DNA of 64,000 nt from Persicaria tinctoria (GCA_037127255.1 JBANSL010000013.1:78859688-78923687), one strand, 5' to 3'. Counted from the first letter of the stretch, positions 22,100 through 33,784 are shown. The notes: a model not told the origin generated them from the letters alone. Numbers and translations: made by a program.

Positions 22100-22476
22100 A
22101 TTTATTTATTTTTTCGACCTTCGAGCTGCCCCGGGCCCAAGGTAAAACAAACAAGCCCGCCATGACCATGGGAGGGTGGCAGATCGGAGTTGCAAGCAAG
22201 AGATAACACCGGCCAGGGCAAGCGAATCGACCCCGACGAGGGAAACAAAAGCCACCGATGGACCGAAACCCCAACCCAATTACACAAGTCAGGAATCGAA
22301 ACTCCCACCCCGATAACCCTAAACAATAATGACGAAAACCCCAATAGAAGGATGGAACAGGGAGGACGGTGACGGAACCACTAGCCACCGCCGCACAAGC
22401 CCAGGTCGGACTCAAAAGAGGAGAGAGACGAGGCAACCGGCAGGCCCGTGCTTTGACCTGTTCAAGTGGATCCACT
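22100..22476 (-). mobile_element. Poly(A)-tailed dispersed repeat, copy R3
   Basis: A T-rich start at about 22095 and a CGACCTTCGAGCTGCCCC block are followed by sequence with the same base composition and phrases (CCAACCCAATTACACA, also found in R5 near 60140). It is divergent, and assignment to the family is by these shared blocks. Confidence 0.45.
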
Positions 22477-23180
22477 GAACAGGGCCTCCAAAATTTTAAG
22501 GCCTAATATGAAAATAATTATGTATATATATCTTTTGTTTCCAAATAAGACAGCAAATTGCATCTGCTCTTTTGGTTTAAGCCTCACTTGAAGCGCTTCC
22601 TAATTCACCCCTTCTGGGTTCGAATCTCCACATAAGCGCCTTTGCTCTCTTTTTTTTTTTTTTTTTCTCTCTCTTTTTTTTTTTTTTTTTTCCCCTGAAT
22701 CCCTGATATAACGAAACTTTTTTTTTAAAATCTAATGTGCAATGTGCACACTACTTTTCTTTTTCTTTTTATTCATTGGTTACTTTCTCCATTAATAAAC
22801 TTTTTTTTACAAATGACATACATAATTAGACAAATAGACAAAATCATAAATGTTTTCATTTTTTTAAAAAAAAATTAAGTTATCACATTATTTCCAAATA
22901 TTTAGGTTAATTACTCTAAATTTTGATAAATACAATATTAGTTAAATATTTTTCAACATTTTGTATGTATAAAAAGTTTTTTTAATCAGATTTTGCAATA
23001 AAAAAATTATATTGATGTATTGTTATTTATAATATTCAAATTTGATATTACTTTAAATGTCTTTTGATATATAGGTAACTAGTGTACTACCTGCACCATG
23101 GCGCGGTTGCGATGGAAAAAAAAAAAAGAATATATAATATTTATTATAAGGAATGACCAAATAAAATATAAACAAATGTT
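22477..23180. other. AT-rich region, no gene
   Basis: It starts with CAGGGCCTCCAAAATTTTAA, which resembles the end of a hAT element like the one at 47999, but no matching right end or 8-bp duplication was found. Two long T runs occur at 22650-22692. The rest is AT-rich with nothing recognisable. Confidence 0.4.
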
Positions 23181-23199
23181 TGGAAAAAAATTTGTTATG

Positions 23200-23628
23200 A
23201 TTATTATTTAATATAAAGGCATGTGGAGTGGATTGATGTGCCAAGTTTAGTGTGGTGTGGTGTGGTTTTGGGGCTAGCGGATTTTGAGCGGTGTCCTTTC
23301 TCCTTTCTCGATGCGCGAGAGGTCGTGGATGTGATCGAAACCTGAAAGCTCGTTGATCTGAGTCCAAATCTGAGGTTTCAACTTAGTTCCCTAGGGAGTC
23401 CCTGCATGCCTCTACCAACTGGGAGATGAGATGTCGCGCTCCACTCCTGTTCTTTCATCGATTGTACTAGCCGCTTCCAGTCTGTACTTCTGTAATTTTG
23501 TTTTTTTGCTCTGTTTGTTATGCCTTTGTCTTTGACTTGTACTGACAGTTGATCCGTCGCTGATTTTTTCGGTCTATCGACCTGTCAGGCCTGTCCCTGC
23601 GTCGAATTTTTACCTAATAAAAAAATGC
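23200..23628 (+). mobile_element. Poly(A)-tailed dispersed repeat, copy R9
   Basis: Read on the + strand it ends with GGTCTATCGACCTGTCAGG, CGAATTTTTACC and a short A-rich tail at 23616-23626. This matches the reverse complement of R2, R4 and R5. It inserted directly before the CRK-D upstream block. Confidence 0.6.
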
Positions 23629-23629
23629 A

Positions 23630-23702
23630 AACTAATTCTTAGCTTTCTAGAAGATATATACACGACTGCACCCAGTGGAGTCTTTATTTAATTTACAAAT
23701 GC
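23630..23702 (+). repeat. CRK upstream block, copy 4 (CRK-D)
   Basis: It contains AACTAATTCTTAGCTT, ACGACTGCACCCAGTGGAG and TCTTTATTTA, matching 17425-17515. It ends in ATATG, the left target copy of the copia insertion. After 25383 the CRK-D sequence resumes. Confidence 0.6.
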
Positions 23703-23707
23703 ATATG

Positions 23708-25378
23708 TTATGAAGCTAGAAGATCTAGCTTAAATCGAAGAAGTAAAGTGAATTGGAGAAATGGAAATTGAAGAACACTTGATGTTCATTCATCGTCAAG
23801 AAGATGTCTTACAACCTTCATGAATACAACACTTATACACGACTGCACCCAGTGGAGTTTATTTGATGTTCATTCATCGTCGAGAATGAACTTCGTTCAG
23901 TCGTTCATCGTTGGAAAAGATACCATCATGTTGAAAGAGGTTAGATCGTCGCTTCACAACAAAGAATTGTGCCTGAAGGCAGTTGCATCGGTTACAGACA
24001 ATTAGACTTCCGGGCTTATGGCAAACAGAGGAAAGAGCAATAAGAAGAATCATCAGCAAGATCGCAAATCAGGCCCTAAACGAAACGATGTATGTAACTA
24101 CTACAAGGAGAAAGGTCACTAGAAGAATGACTGTCCGAAGAAGAAGAAGCAACAGGAGGAGAAATCCAAGTCTGCAGTACTTCTAATGAAGATATTATTC
24201 TGATAGCTGATGATCACACACATTGGGCTGATGTCTGGTATCTTAACTTAGAGGCGTCCTATCACATATGTCCAAAAAGAGAGTTGTTCTACAAAGTTGT
24301 TGGGACTAGCTCAGTCCGGCTTTGGACAGACGATGGGAAGTTTCGCACATTGGAGGAAGTCAAACATGTGCCATCTATGATGAAGAATCTGATATCCCTA
24401 ATTATGTTAGACGACAAGGATTTCAGATACACATGTTATGGTGGAATGTTGTGTGTGTTTAAAGGCTCTGATGAGATTTTACAGGGAGTCAAGCACGGAA
24501 AGGGAACTTTGTATGCCCTACAAGGTTCAACAGTCACAAGTGTCACAAATGTTGTTTCAGTTAAGGTTAGGGAGACTCTTGCTAAGGAGGTGGAGTTGGA
24601 CTTCACTCCAACAAAGAGTGAGGTACCTGAGTTGCTCATCGACCAATCATCATGGACAGGTACTACTGAGTCAAATAATGTGCAAACAGAGAATATACCA
24701 CCAGACAGTGGAACAAATGGAATTGTACATCGGAGTATTACTCTAGATCGACCAAGAAGGGTTGACATCATGGGGCTTGCGAGATACGGGTCTGGTGATC
24801 TGGTGGGATATGTTTTACAAGTGGCCGAGGAGGGGGAGGATGATGTTCCATCCAAATGCAAGGCTGTTATTTTTGGAGACGAGTCAACACACTAGCAAGC
24901 TGAGAAGAGAATCAGGGTGAAGAATGTGGGAACAACTGATAATCCCGTTGATAAGTTCACCAAGCCAGTTCCAGAGAACAAGTTCCAACACTGTATGGAC
25001 TTGCTTAACATCACAAGTTGTTGAGTTGCCAACGGGGAAATCTGGGTCCTCCTACGAGAATAAATCTGAGGCAGAGGAATGTCTGACACTTGCCATGGTG
25101 CGTCTGTTTCTGAGATGACTCAAGTCAAGGTGGAAATTTGTTAATATGCCTTGAATTTGGGCTTATTATCTGTTTCGGTTTAGGCCATAGTTTGACTAGG
25201 GTTTCACGAGGCCCTATATATACTCATGAAACCTAACAATTTGTAACCCTAGTTTCTTGTTTGCCTCCATAATAGAGAACCCTATTCTTTTGCCTGTTGA
25301 CATAGGTAACGTACACACCGTTGCCGAACCACGTAAATCTTTGTGTCTTTATTTTCTGTTATCGTTCTCATTACAACA
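23708..25378 (+). mobile_element. Ty1/copia remnant with 3' LTR, internally deleted
   Basis: It is flanked by ATATG (23703-23707 and 25379-25383). The interior has gag C-terminal sequence with a damaged zinc knuckle near 24090-24140 (second Cys now Tyr, the residue after His a TAG stop). A gag-pre-integrase stretch (LISLIMLDDKDF, 24284-24560) follows, then the spacer that normally precedes RT (about 24600-24890), then the tail of RNase H (DNPVDKFTKPV, about 24940). Integrase and RT are deleted. A purine tract, AAGGTGGAAATT, precedes a 3' LTR running from about 25139 (TGTTAATATG) to 25378 (ACAACA). No 5' LTR is recognisable. Confidence 0.75.
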
Positions 25379-26830
25379 ATATGATACAAGCGTCGGGCAT
25401 ATTGCTTAGGATTTACTCGTGTTGTTTGTGCTCGGGCAACAGGAAAGGTACCCTTTCTACAAAGTCGACGCTGGCTCTAGCGCCACCACACGGTGTACGG
25501 CCAGAACTATTCCAGTGGCAATGTAGCACCCGTCTCTATTGCCTTTAATCAGTTAGGTTGTGTAGGACCTGACGTCTATTTGCGACTTCAATCAATGACC
25601 ACTATACTAATTGAACTGGACGCAATGTGAGAGGTATCTTCTCTCTCGGACCATTGCGTTTTACCCCAACGGCCACTTGAGCTATAGAGTTGACATCGTT
25701 GACTTCCATAACCTATCGCCTGTTTCCTCACCCTCGCTCCCTCGATCACAAACTAAAGGTTATTATGTATAGCAAATTATATATATTGTCAATTGATTTT
25801 AGGTTGGAACCTCGCCGAATGTTTCTAGAACACGTGTTTGATGTCTAACAATGCCTGTTGGTATGTACTGAAATAGCGGCCATTTTTCATTTTATGTCCT
25901 TGAATTTGATCTATTAGATTACTTTATATGAAGATTATCATATTCTAGCCTATCATTAGCTTAATTCCTAGCTGAATTCCTAGTGTGTTCATGTTGCTGA
26001 GATGTGGTTTTCATGCCACTTTCTCACTTGTTTGTCCTCTAGTGTAATAAGGGACAGTTGTCCCAAAGGTAGGGTTTTGGGGATTAGAGCCGCCCATCAT
26101 GGAGGCATAAATGTCATTTTTGGTTATCTTGCATCTGCTGCTATTCTTGTTGATTTCACCTTATTTCTTGCATTATTGATCATGTGTTCTGCTACAGAGG
26201 TATTGTCCTGCTTTATAACGGTCAAGATAAAATCCTTTAACCTCAACAAACACAGAACTTGATGGAGGTTTGGTTACTAAAATGTAGAACATCTATAAGG
26301 TTGTGATCGATTGACAATTTGATATTGTCTATAATAATACGGTGTAGTATAGATCGCATCTTGCATTTCTACTAAAGTTTGCAGTTTATGTCAAATGCTA
26401 TGGAGCGATTTGTTCCTTGATTTTGTAGATGACATGGCTGAGATACAAACTGCTAAATCTTTGCAATTTTGACACTATTAGCACAAGAAGAGCCGCAAAA
26501 GATAACTTCGCTTCTGCTTCCAAGCTTGGTGAAGGCGGTTTTGGTTCAGTCTACAAGGCAATCACCGTGTTTTCTTGATCATCCATTCATCCCCTCTTAT
26601 AAGGGTCAAATGATGTCTTATAATCTACTCTGAAACTTAAATTAATGACAAGGAACGCTTCAAAATGAACAAGAAATTGTTGTTACCGGTAGAGGAATAT
26701 CATACAAGAAAATCAACCTAGCCTATTTCATCATGTAAGTATTACATGAAGCCTTTGTTGTATAATCCTTTAAACTGCCTAGCTATAAAATGTACGGTCA
26801 TTCCTTGTATAACTATTGCAGACTTGGAAG

Positions 26831-27054
26831 TAGGGATGGCAATTTCACCCGCACCCGACCCGAATCCGAATCACCCGACCCGAAAAAGTGGGTGAAAACC
26901 CGAAAAAAAGCGGGTGGAAAGTGGATGTGGGTGAAGTGGATATGGGTGGTGGGTCGGGTGGGGTGAAGTTTTTCTCCACCCGCACCCGATCCACCACCCG
27001 ACCCACCACCCGCCACCCGACCCGACCCGTATAAAAATATATATTTTTTTATAT

Positions 27055-27105
<51 letters not shown>

Positions 27106-27815
27106 AAAAAAATATATACACTTTTGTAAACCCTAAATTCTCTTCGCAAAGTTCCCAACTTCCCTTCATCCTCTCGTGTTTTAGACTATTTATTTTAAGA
27201 CTTTTTTTTTTTTTTTTATGACGTGGGGGTTCCGAGGTTGTCGACTAATCCCCCACGGGTCCGAGCCCTAGCCTGCAAAGGACCCGAACCGGGCAAGCCA
27301 GGCGGCAAGCCACCAGGCAGGCTCACCCAAGCCAATGAAGGCTTGAGCACCCACTTAATTACACAAAGTGTAAGTAATGGGATTTGAACCCTTGACCTCT
27401 TGCAAGGGTTACCTCTCCCTTAAGACTTATTATATGTGTTTAAGACTACTTATTTTTCTTATGTTATAGACTTATGATATGTGTTTAAGACTTGTGGATG
27501 TGTTGTTTAAGACTTATTGTATGTGTTTAAGACTTATGTATGTGTTTAAGACTTATTTAAGACTTAAATGTGTAAGATAATCATATTTTATATGGTGTTT
27601 TGTGTACCAAATTGATTGGAATTCAATTACATGCATTTAGGGGAAATCACCCACATTTTACCCATATCTCACCCATTTCACCCGATAGATATGGGCGAAG
27701 TGGATATTGGTGATGTGGATATGGGTGGGGTGATGGGTGAGAAAATGGGTCACCCATGGTGGGTCGGGTGAAATGGGGGTTCATCCACCCACCACCCGAC
27801 TCATTGCCATCCCTA
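26831..27815. mobile_element. hAT-like element in CRK-D exon 7
   Basis: The termini are TAGGGATGGCAAT and ATTGCCATCCCTA, with an 8-bp duplication CTTGGAAG (26823-26830 and 27816-27823). It disrupts the T-W-K-L-W codons of the last kinase exon, and removing it restores the exon. It contains CACCCGACCCG-rich subterminal repeats, a long TA run (27059-27102) and a nested SINE. There is no transposase ORF. Confidence 0.9.
27204..27419 (-). mobile_element. tRNA-derived SINE nested in the hAT element
   Basis: Direct repeats TTAAGACTT flank it (27195-27203 and 27420-27428). On the - strand it begins GGGAGAGGTAACCC, has a B-box-like GGGTTCAAATCCC about 30 bp in, and ends in a run of A (the T run at 27204-27217). 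That is the layout of a pol III SINE: tRNA-like head, body, poly(A), target-site duplication. A 216-bp length is usual for plant SINEs. Confidence 0.85.
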
Positions 27816-28002
27816 CTTGGAAGCTATGGACCGAAGGAAATGCTTTAGAATTAGACATAATTGATCCAACATTGCTCAATAAGTATTCTCCTATATATGG
27901 CATGCATCCATATCGGCTTGTTGTGCATCCAAGAAGAACCCGGATCAAGACCAACCATGGTTAAAGTCATCTCAGTGCTAAATGGTATTCGACTGTCCCA
28001 CC

Positions 28003-28172
28003 TAGGGACGGAGCCAGAAAATAATCGAGGGGGAGCTCAGGAATTTTTTTTTTTTAATATATATATATAAGATATGATTTTTGTTGTAAAGAATATATTA
28101 GAAATTAAATACATTAAATGTATGATTTAAATAACTATTTTAAGTTTAAAAGATTAAAAGGGGAATTTTATT

Positions 28173-28254
<82 letters not shown>

Positions 28255-28523
28255 ATTTTGTTGTAAAGAATATAATAGAAAACACATTAAATGTATAATT
28301 TAAATAGCTATTTTAAGTTTAAAAAATTAAAAGGGGGGCTCGAGTCCCATAACAACTAAGCTAAGCACACTACTTGATTTTTTATTCAAATTAACTTTGT
28401 TAACCCTTAAATTATCAAAAATTACCAAAAAAATACATATTTTTAATTTCTTTTTTAATGTTTTCCTCCTACAGTCCTACCTAGGGGGCTCGAGTCACTT
28501 CATTCCCCCTTCCTCCGCCCCTG
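28003..28523. mobile_element. hAT MITE (CAGGGGCGGAG family) in CRK-D exon 7
   Basis: It starts TAGGGACGGAGCC and ends CTCCGCCCCTG. The flanks are GTCCCACC and ATCCCACC (27995-28002 and 28524-28531), an 8-bp duplication with one difference. It has a (TA)n run at 28177-28245 and a GGGGGCTCGAGTC motif shared with the element at 48496. After it, the CRK exon resumes with CCACTAATCTTCA, matching the PPLIFTF coding end. Confidence 0.85.
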
Positions 28524-28631
28524 ATCCCACCACAACCATCACCTCCACTAATCTTCAACTTTACCGAGCGGATGCTTCAGGAATCAAAACAAACATCTTT
28601 CTCACTGGATCACAAATCCAAAAACCTCACT

Positions 28632-29040
28632 CTGATACCAGTTTGTTGTAACGAGAACGATAAACAGACAATAAGATCAAATCTAAACCAATTAGATTCA
28701 AGACATACGTATTGTTTGTGTCTCTCGTATGCCGAGCCCTTGGGACACTGTCTGACTCGCTCTCTTTGCATTAATGAGTAGGCCTTGCCATTCACTTTTC
28801 TTGTTCCTTTGAACTCTACGCGGGTTTCATGGAAATTTTTTCCGCGGGAAAAGTCATCGATCGATGAATAATCTGAAGAAAAAATATAGTCAAAATTATT
28901 GACTAATGAATTGTTAAAAATTGATAGAGAATTGGCCAATATTGGTGTACCCTGTAATCGAGCAAATCAATAAAAAATCTAAGAACCAAAATTAATTTTA
29001 GTAGAAAGAATTAAGATATGCTGCTTTGAATAAGTTTTGA
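28632..29040 (-). mobile_element. LTR fragment with primer-binding site (right limit unknown)
   Basis: CTCTGATACCA at 28632-28642 is the complement of TGGTATCAGAG, an initiator-Met-tRNA primer-binding site. In - strand orientation the LTR would lie at 28643 onward. No second LTR or interior domain is seen. The remaining bases to about 29040 are AT-rich without ORFs. Confidence 0.4.
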
Positions 29041-29063
29041 GTTGTGTGGACCAAAAATAAACG

Positions 29064-29099
<36 letters not shown>

Positions 29100-30585
29100 G
29101 GGATAGTTCTCAAGGCTTATTGTGTGCCATGTGAACACATCTAGACCATTGATTTAGGAGAATCGGAGGGTTGAGATTATTCAGAAATATTGATTAATTA
29201 AAAATTAAAAATGGAAAAAACCATAAACAATCCAGCACACTGCGCGTGTATACACACTCCCAACCCTACTCCTATACCCCCACAATCGACAAATCTGCCC
29301 ATCGGAGAAAGAGAAAGCTCAGAGGGCGATTATTCGACGCCGGCGCTTGGGACTCCGGGAGTGGAAGGCGGCTGCGCACCAAGACTCGCCATCTGCACCA
29401 CCAGCACCGATCGGAAAAGCGCCGCCGATTGGAAGTCTACTGCGCACCACCGCTGTTAATTCTGGATTTGAAGGGATCGCCGATCTACACCACCGATTTG
29501 AAGCTATTCGATTTTATCAGTGGACGGGTAAACTGTTGCGGCGTCGACGAGGAGAGGACCACGAGGCAATTTGCAAGGGTGAACTAAATTAATGGGTAAG
29601 TTTAGAGTTTTTTTAGGTCAATTGGTCGTTGGATCGATGTGTTAGGTTAGGATTAGTCGATGAATACTGTGGTGGTATGATAATTGAATCAATTTGTGAG
29701 ATTTTAGACCTAATTGAGAGAGATGAGAGGTCAATTATTGTCGACATCCCAATTGGGGTTTGTCATATTATTGTCAATTAAAGTCGGTTTTAGCACTGAA
29801 TAATCCTTTGATACAATCGAATAATCTATCGATACCATCGAATAATCCATCGATACCATCGAATAATCCATCGATACCATCGAATAATCTATCCATAACT
29901 TCGAATAATCTATTTTTTAAGAAAAAATCACAATAACAATAATTTGATACAATCGAATAATCTATCGATACCTTTGAATAATCTATCGACACCGTCGAAT
30001 AATCTAATAATCATTTGATACAATCAAATAATTTATCGATATCATTGAATAATCAATCGATGTCTTCGAATAATCTATCGATACCTTCGAATCATATATT
30101 TTTTTTTTAAAATTCACAATAATAATATATGGAGCGTTAATTAGAACAAATCATAATCTATTTTTTATAAAAATTCTTGATACATAATCATAACAAATCA
30201 AGATATATCCATAATGATTTTTTTTAATATAAAAAATGAAAATCGATACCCACATATACAAAATATCCAAACTAACACAAATTAAAACTGGACCTTTCAC
30301 ATAAAGATTTCTTTAAAAAAAAAATCGGGCCCCACATATAAAAATCAAAACCAACACAAAATAAAATCCGGAAGAAGTGTGCACACGCACCTTCCATGAG
30401 CAAGTGACTCAAAATAGCTTGTGGGTCCCAGCAATTTTTAATTAAAAAAAAAAGAAAAATACCTAATTATCACATCCATCCATTTCAATAGATCAACGCC
30501 CAAGAAGTGTTCACATGATACACAATAAGTCACCCATCTATCTATTTACCAATTCAGATGATACACAATAAGTCTTGAGTACATA
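29100..30585. mobile_element. GAATAAT-repeat element X1 (inverted-repeat transposon, class uncertain)
   Basis: The left end has CAAGGCTTATTGTGTGCCAT and GTGAACAC. The right end carries the inverse twice (GTGTTCACATGATACACAAT at 30509, and GATACACAATAAGTCTTGAG at 30560). The interior has a GC-rich gene-like block (29280-29590, no recognised domain) and an array of about 20-bp units ending GAATAATC. Class is uncertain: it could be a MULE-type element with long inverted ends. It was inserted beside a (TA)n(GA)n tract. Confidence 0.5.
29797..30105. repeat. Array of ATCGATACCATCGAATAATC units
   Basis: About a dozen copies of a roughly 20-bp unit occur in two blocks, separated by A-rich sequence near 29910-29945. 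The unit combines an ATCGAT palindrome with GAATAAT. It is confined to element X1. Confidence 0.75.
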
Positions 30586-30934
30586 TGATCTATACTATAT
30601 ATATGTGTGTGTGTGTGTGTGAAGTGGTTCAAGAGTGCACACCCCTTAAGATATACCTTGTGCATGAATCATGTTCGTTGATTAAATGGAATGGATGGCC
30701 TAGGAATTTCCTTTTTTTTTATTCAAGATGTGGGTCCCGCCTGGGTAAAAAGCAATCACCCTCCTTCCACTCCCTTTGTGCAGTGCGTGAACTACAACTC
30801 CACCCACCCCCAATCTTTTTTTTTTTGGTTTTGTTTTTTGTAATCCGTTTTTAATTTTTTTTTTAAAAAAATATGAGGGAGGGATTTTTTGGTGGAATCA
30901 CTGATTTAATTTGTTTTTAAAATTTGTCAATTCA

Positions 30935-31260
30935 ACCGAATAATATTTCACATAATACCGAATAATATATATTTCATTTTTTCATCCATTTCAGATCAAA
31001 TTTTTCCAATTCTACTGAATAATTTGTCCCATACTACCGAATAATGTTTGTGCAATAGAAACAACATTATTCAATAGAATGTATGAGTATTCAGTGGTAC
31101 ATGAATGATTATTCGGTCGTATATGAGAGGTTTTTATGATGTCTACTAAACTGAACGCTTCATATACCGACGAATAATAATTCAAATTTCACCGAATAAT
31201 TAAAAACTCATTAACACTAACAACCAAAATTTGACTCATTCATCTGAATAATTAACGAAT
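30935..31260. repeat. CCGAATAAT / GAATAATT repeat zone
   Basis: At least eight GAATAAT words (or ATTATTC inverses) occur at irregular 20-50 bp spacing, many preceded by ACC. Spacing is looser than in the X1 array. Confidence 0.6.
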
Positions 31261-32307
31261 AGCATCCAAACTACATTTCATTCGAACGGAGGTCCAACTT
31301 AACACACCACCATGTCCCCCACCCCCACCCCAACCCCAGTACCCCACTCGGCCACTTCCACCCCCACCCCATCGTTGGTTTCAATTTTTGAGCTTTTCCG
31401 ATTGGTCGTCCTCGCCCTCGCAGTCTCCGACTACTACTACGGCTTCATCTTCAAGAACAAGCAGCCTCTGAATTTGAATGCCTTTTGAAAATCAAACCCC
31501 AAACAAGCTACAGTATGAAATTGAAAGCGAAGGAAATTAAACGTAAATTGTGGATCAAATTGGAGCTTGAATTAGTAAGAATGCAGAGCGAGAGAGATAC
31601 CAAAGATACCCGTCCAATCACAAGAACGAGAGAGATTGACAGATTCAGAGCTCCCTTCGACTGACAGAATTGACGGGGAGGAGAAATCGGAAAAGGGAGT
31701 GGAGGCGACGAATTGCTGGTTGGACGGGTGAGGCTCAGAGATGGCGGAGTCAGATGAGGGCGGTTTCCTTGGCAGAGGTTACAATGGCGAGATCCAGTTG
31801 CCTTGAAGCCATGGCAGACGCGATCCTCCTGCGAGGCAACACCAAGCCCACTGCCGGCGACATCTTCCTGTTAGGAAAAAGGAAAAAAAAAACATATCCG
31901 GCCAAATCCAGTTGGGATTGGACCAGAAATAGCCACCGTCGCCTACACCGTCACTTTCGCTCTTCACCGTCGCCTATGGAGCACGCCTAGGGTTGCGCCT
32001 CCGCCTTGCTTTGGCTCCACGGGTCCACAAGTGCCGGTGTTGAGAGGCAAGTGGCAGCGATTGGCAGTGACGTCGAGGGCGAAGAGGAAGGCTGGTTGCA
32101 GCAATTGGGAGGGCAGCGTGTCGAATCGATCAACGGCGGCTGCGGTGGTGAGATCTAGTCGAAGAAGATTGCCCTTCGCCGCTGCTGATAGCCCAAAGTC
32201 GTCACCAACCTTTTCATCTGGATTCGATTCACCGGTGTCGTCTACTTTGCCTTCGCCATCCTTCGTCGTCGTGGAATCGCCTCTCCAGTTTCCACCAGTC
32301 GTCGGTT

Positions 32308-32504
<197 letters not shown>

Positions 32505-32505
32505 T

Positions 32506-33655
32506 ACCGGGAAGCAGGGGACGTCAGACCAACCCCTTTAACACACATGAATCAGAATGGACAAGAACTGTAAACCAGAGAGTCAAAATCAAGCAACCCA
32601 AACCAACTATCAGACACAAACAGAAGATAAAATAATCAAGCACAAAGAAAACCACATTTACGTGAAAACCCCAAAAAAGGGGAAAAAACCACAGGAGCCA
32701 GAAACTTCCACTATCAACAATAACAAGTTGGTACAATCTTCCCTAGACAAAGTTAGAGGTATACAACATTATCAAGCATCAACAAGCTTGGTCAAATCTC
32801 TAATTTTCATCACCCAATTGGTGGAAATCAACAAAACCCAAGAGATGACATTAGCAAGGGGATATGAGATTGGAGGCTCAAAACTAGGGTTGGAATGGTA
32901 ATTGAAAATTACCATACCAACCGATTACCAACCGTACCAATAGGTCCTTGGTACCAAGAAGTCGGTAACCGACTGAATCGGTAACCGAAGTCTCGGTACC
33001 AAGGATAGTCGGTACGGTAACGGTATGGGCAACCCAAATACCGTGGTACCGTTGGTACCGAATATATATTTATTTATTTTTAAAAAAAATATATATATTT
33101 AATTTTTTTAAAAATAAATAAAATATCGTGGTACCGTTGGTACCAAGGATAGTCGGTTCATTTTCAAGCATAATCTGTCATTGGTACCACAGTGTATAAA
33201 ACGAAAATCGAAGAATGAAAATAGTGGCTTCGGTTACCACGGTACCGACATTCGGTAACCGATACTTTCGGTACCGAAACTATTCGGTTGGTACGTGGTA
33301 CAAAAAATCTCATACCGAGGGGTATCGGTACGGTACGTGGTAATGAAAACCATGGTACCGTACCATGCCAACCCTACTCAAAACGACGATCCAACCGTAC
33401 AAAATGAAGCATGTGATGAGGTGAACAACATACCAGAAAATCGTCCCAATCGGAGGTCGTTTGTTCGTCGATCGGGGCGCTTCAAAATGGGTTGAACAAG
33501 GGCATACGAATTTCTCTCCAAAACTCTCTCTTTTCTCCCTTTCTCACTTTTTATTTTCTCTCCCTTACTTTAAAGAAGGTAAAACTTCACATGGTAAAAA
33601 CCACATGGTAAATAGTTCATTGGACTCTTCCCTCGTATAGGACGGAAACCCAACA
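32506..33655 (-). mobile_element. LTR (solo or orphan) on - strand, split by a hAT element
   Basis: The reverse complement begins TGTTGGGTTTCCGTCC at 33655 and continues as pyrimidine- and GAGA-rich leader sequence typical of copia LTR regions. A later stretch has GGGGTTTTCACGTAAATG. The far end near 32506 is ragged against the microsatellite, and no terminal CA or duplication could be shown. It therefore may be an LTR plus part of an interior. Confidence 0.45.
32885..33376. mobile_element. hAT MITE rich in GGTACCG motifs
   Basis: The ends TAGGGTTGGAATGG and CCATGCCAACCCTA form a 14-bp inverted repeat with one mismatch. The 8-bp duplication CTCAAAAC is exact (32877-32884 and 33377-33384). 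GGTACC and CGGTAACCG palindromes recur through the element in both orientations, consistent with subterminal transposase sites. Confidence 0.9.
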
Positions 33656-33661
33656 ATATAA

Positions 33662-33735
<74 letters not shown>

Positions 33736-33784
33736 ATATATTTAATATGATTTCATTTTCAAATTAAGGATCGATCGGAAGTAT
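33656..33784 (+). promoter_or_regulatory. CRK-E immediate 5' flank: AT microsatellite and leader
   Basis: An ATATAAAT start and a long (TA)n run (about 33674-33722) are followed by about 60 bp of leader before the ATG at 33785. The upstream block found before CRK-B, -C and -D is not visible here. Instead the next sequence upstream is an LTR. The TA run contains many TATA-like sequences, but none can be singled out. Confidence 0.4.

Larger units (their letters stand above)
25384..28642 (+). pseudogene. CRK-D: multi-exon CRK pseudogene
   Basis: Exon 1 remnants run 25384 to about 25758. They include a DUF26 piece with GTGTACGGCCAGAACTATT (25490) and a later piece reading LSYRVDIVDF and PVSSPSLP before GTTATT, parallel to the end of CRK-E exon 1. 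A possible transmembrane exon lies at about 26070-26203. Exon 3 (26429-26557) encodes [11 protein letters not shown] after a 1-base insertion, with GC instead of GT at the donor. Exons 4 and 5 and most of exon 6 are deleted; only the [14 protein letters not shown] end survives (about 26673-26734). Exon 7 (26822 on) carries two hAT elements and loses the AEEAMA segment. No kinase activity is possible. Confidence 0.82.

Noticed and set aside
22540..22700. Possible SINE with B-box-like GGGTTCGAATCTCC
   Set aside because: The B-box word is good, but the element would end in T runs, no A-box or target duplication could be fixed, and nearby hAT-like sequence confuses the borders.
24036..24190. Arg-rich + strand ORF that might be a nucleic-acid-binding peptide
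   Set aside because: It is an out-of-frame reading of the copia zinc-knuckle and Lys-rich linker.
26002..26262. Separate small membrane protein gene
   Set aside because: Position between CRK-D ectodomain and kinase exon makes it more likely a degraded CRK transmembrane exon; kept only inside the CRK-D entry.
29774..29992. Repetitive protein (GLFDGID repeats) on the - strand
   Set aside because: It is a translation of the 20-bp GAATAATC array and has no start context or flanking coding sequence.
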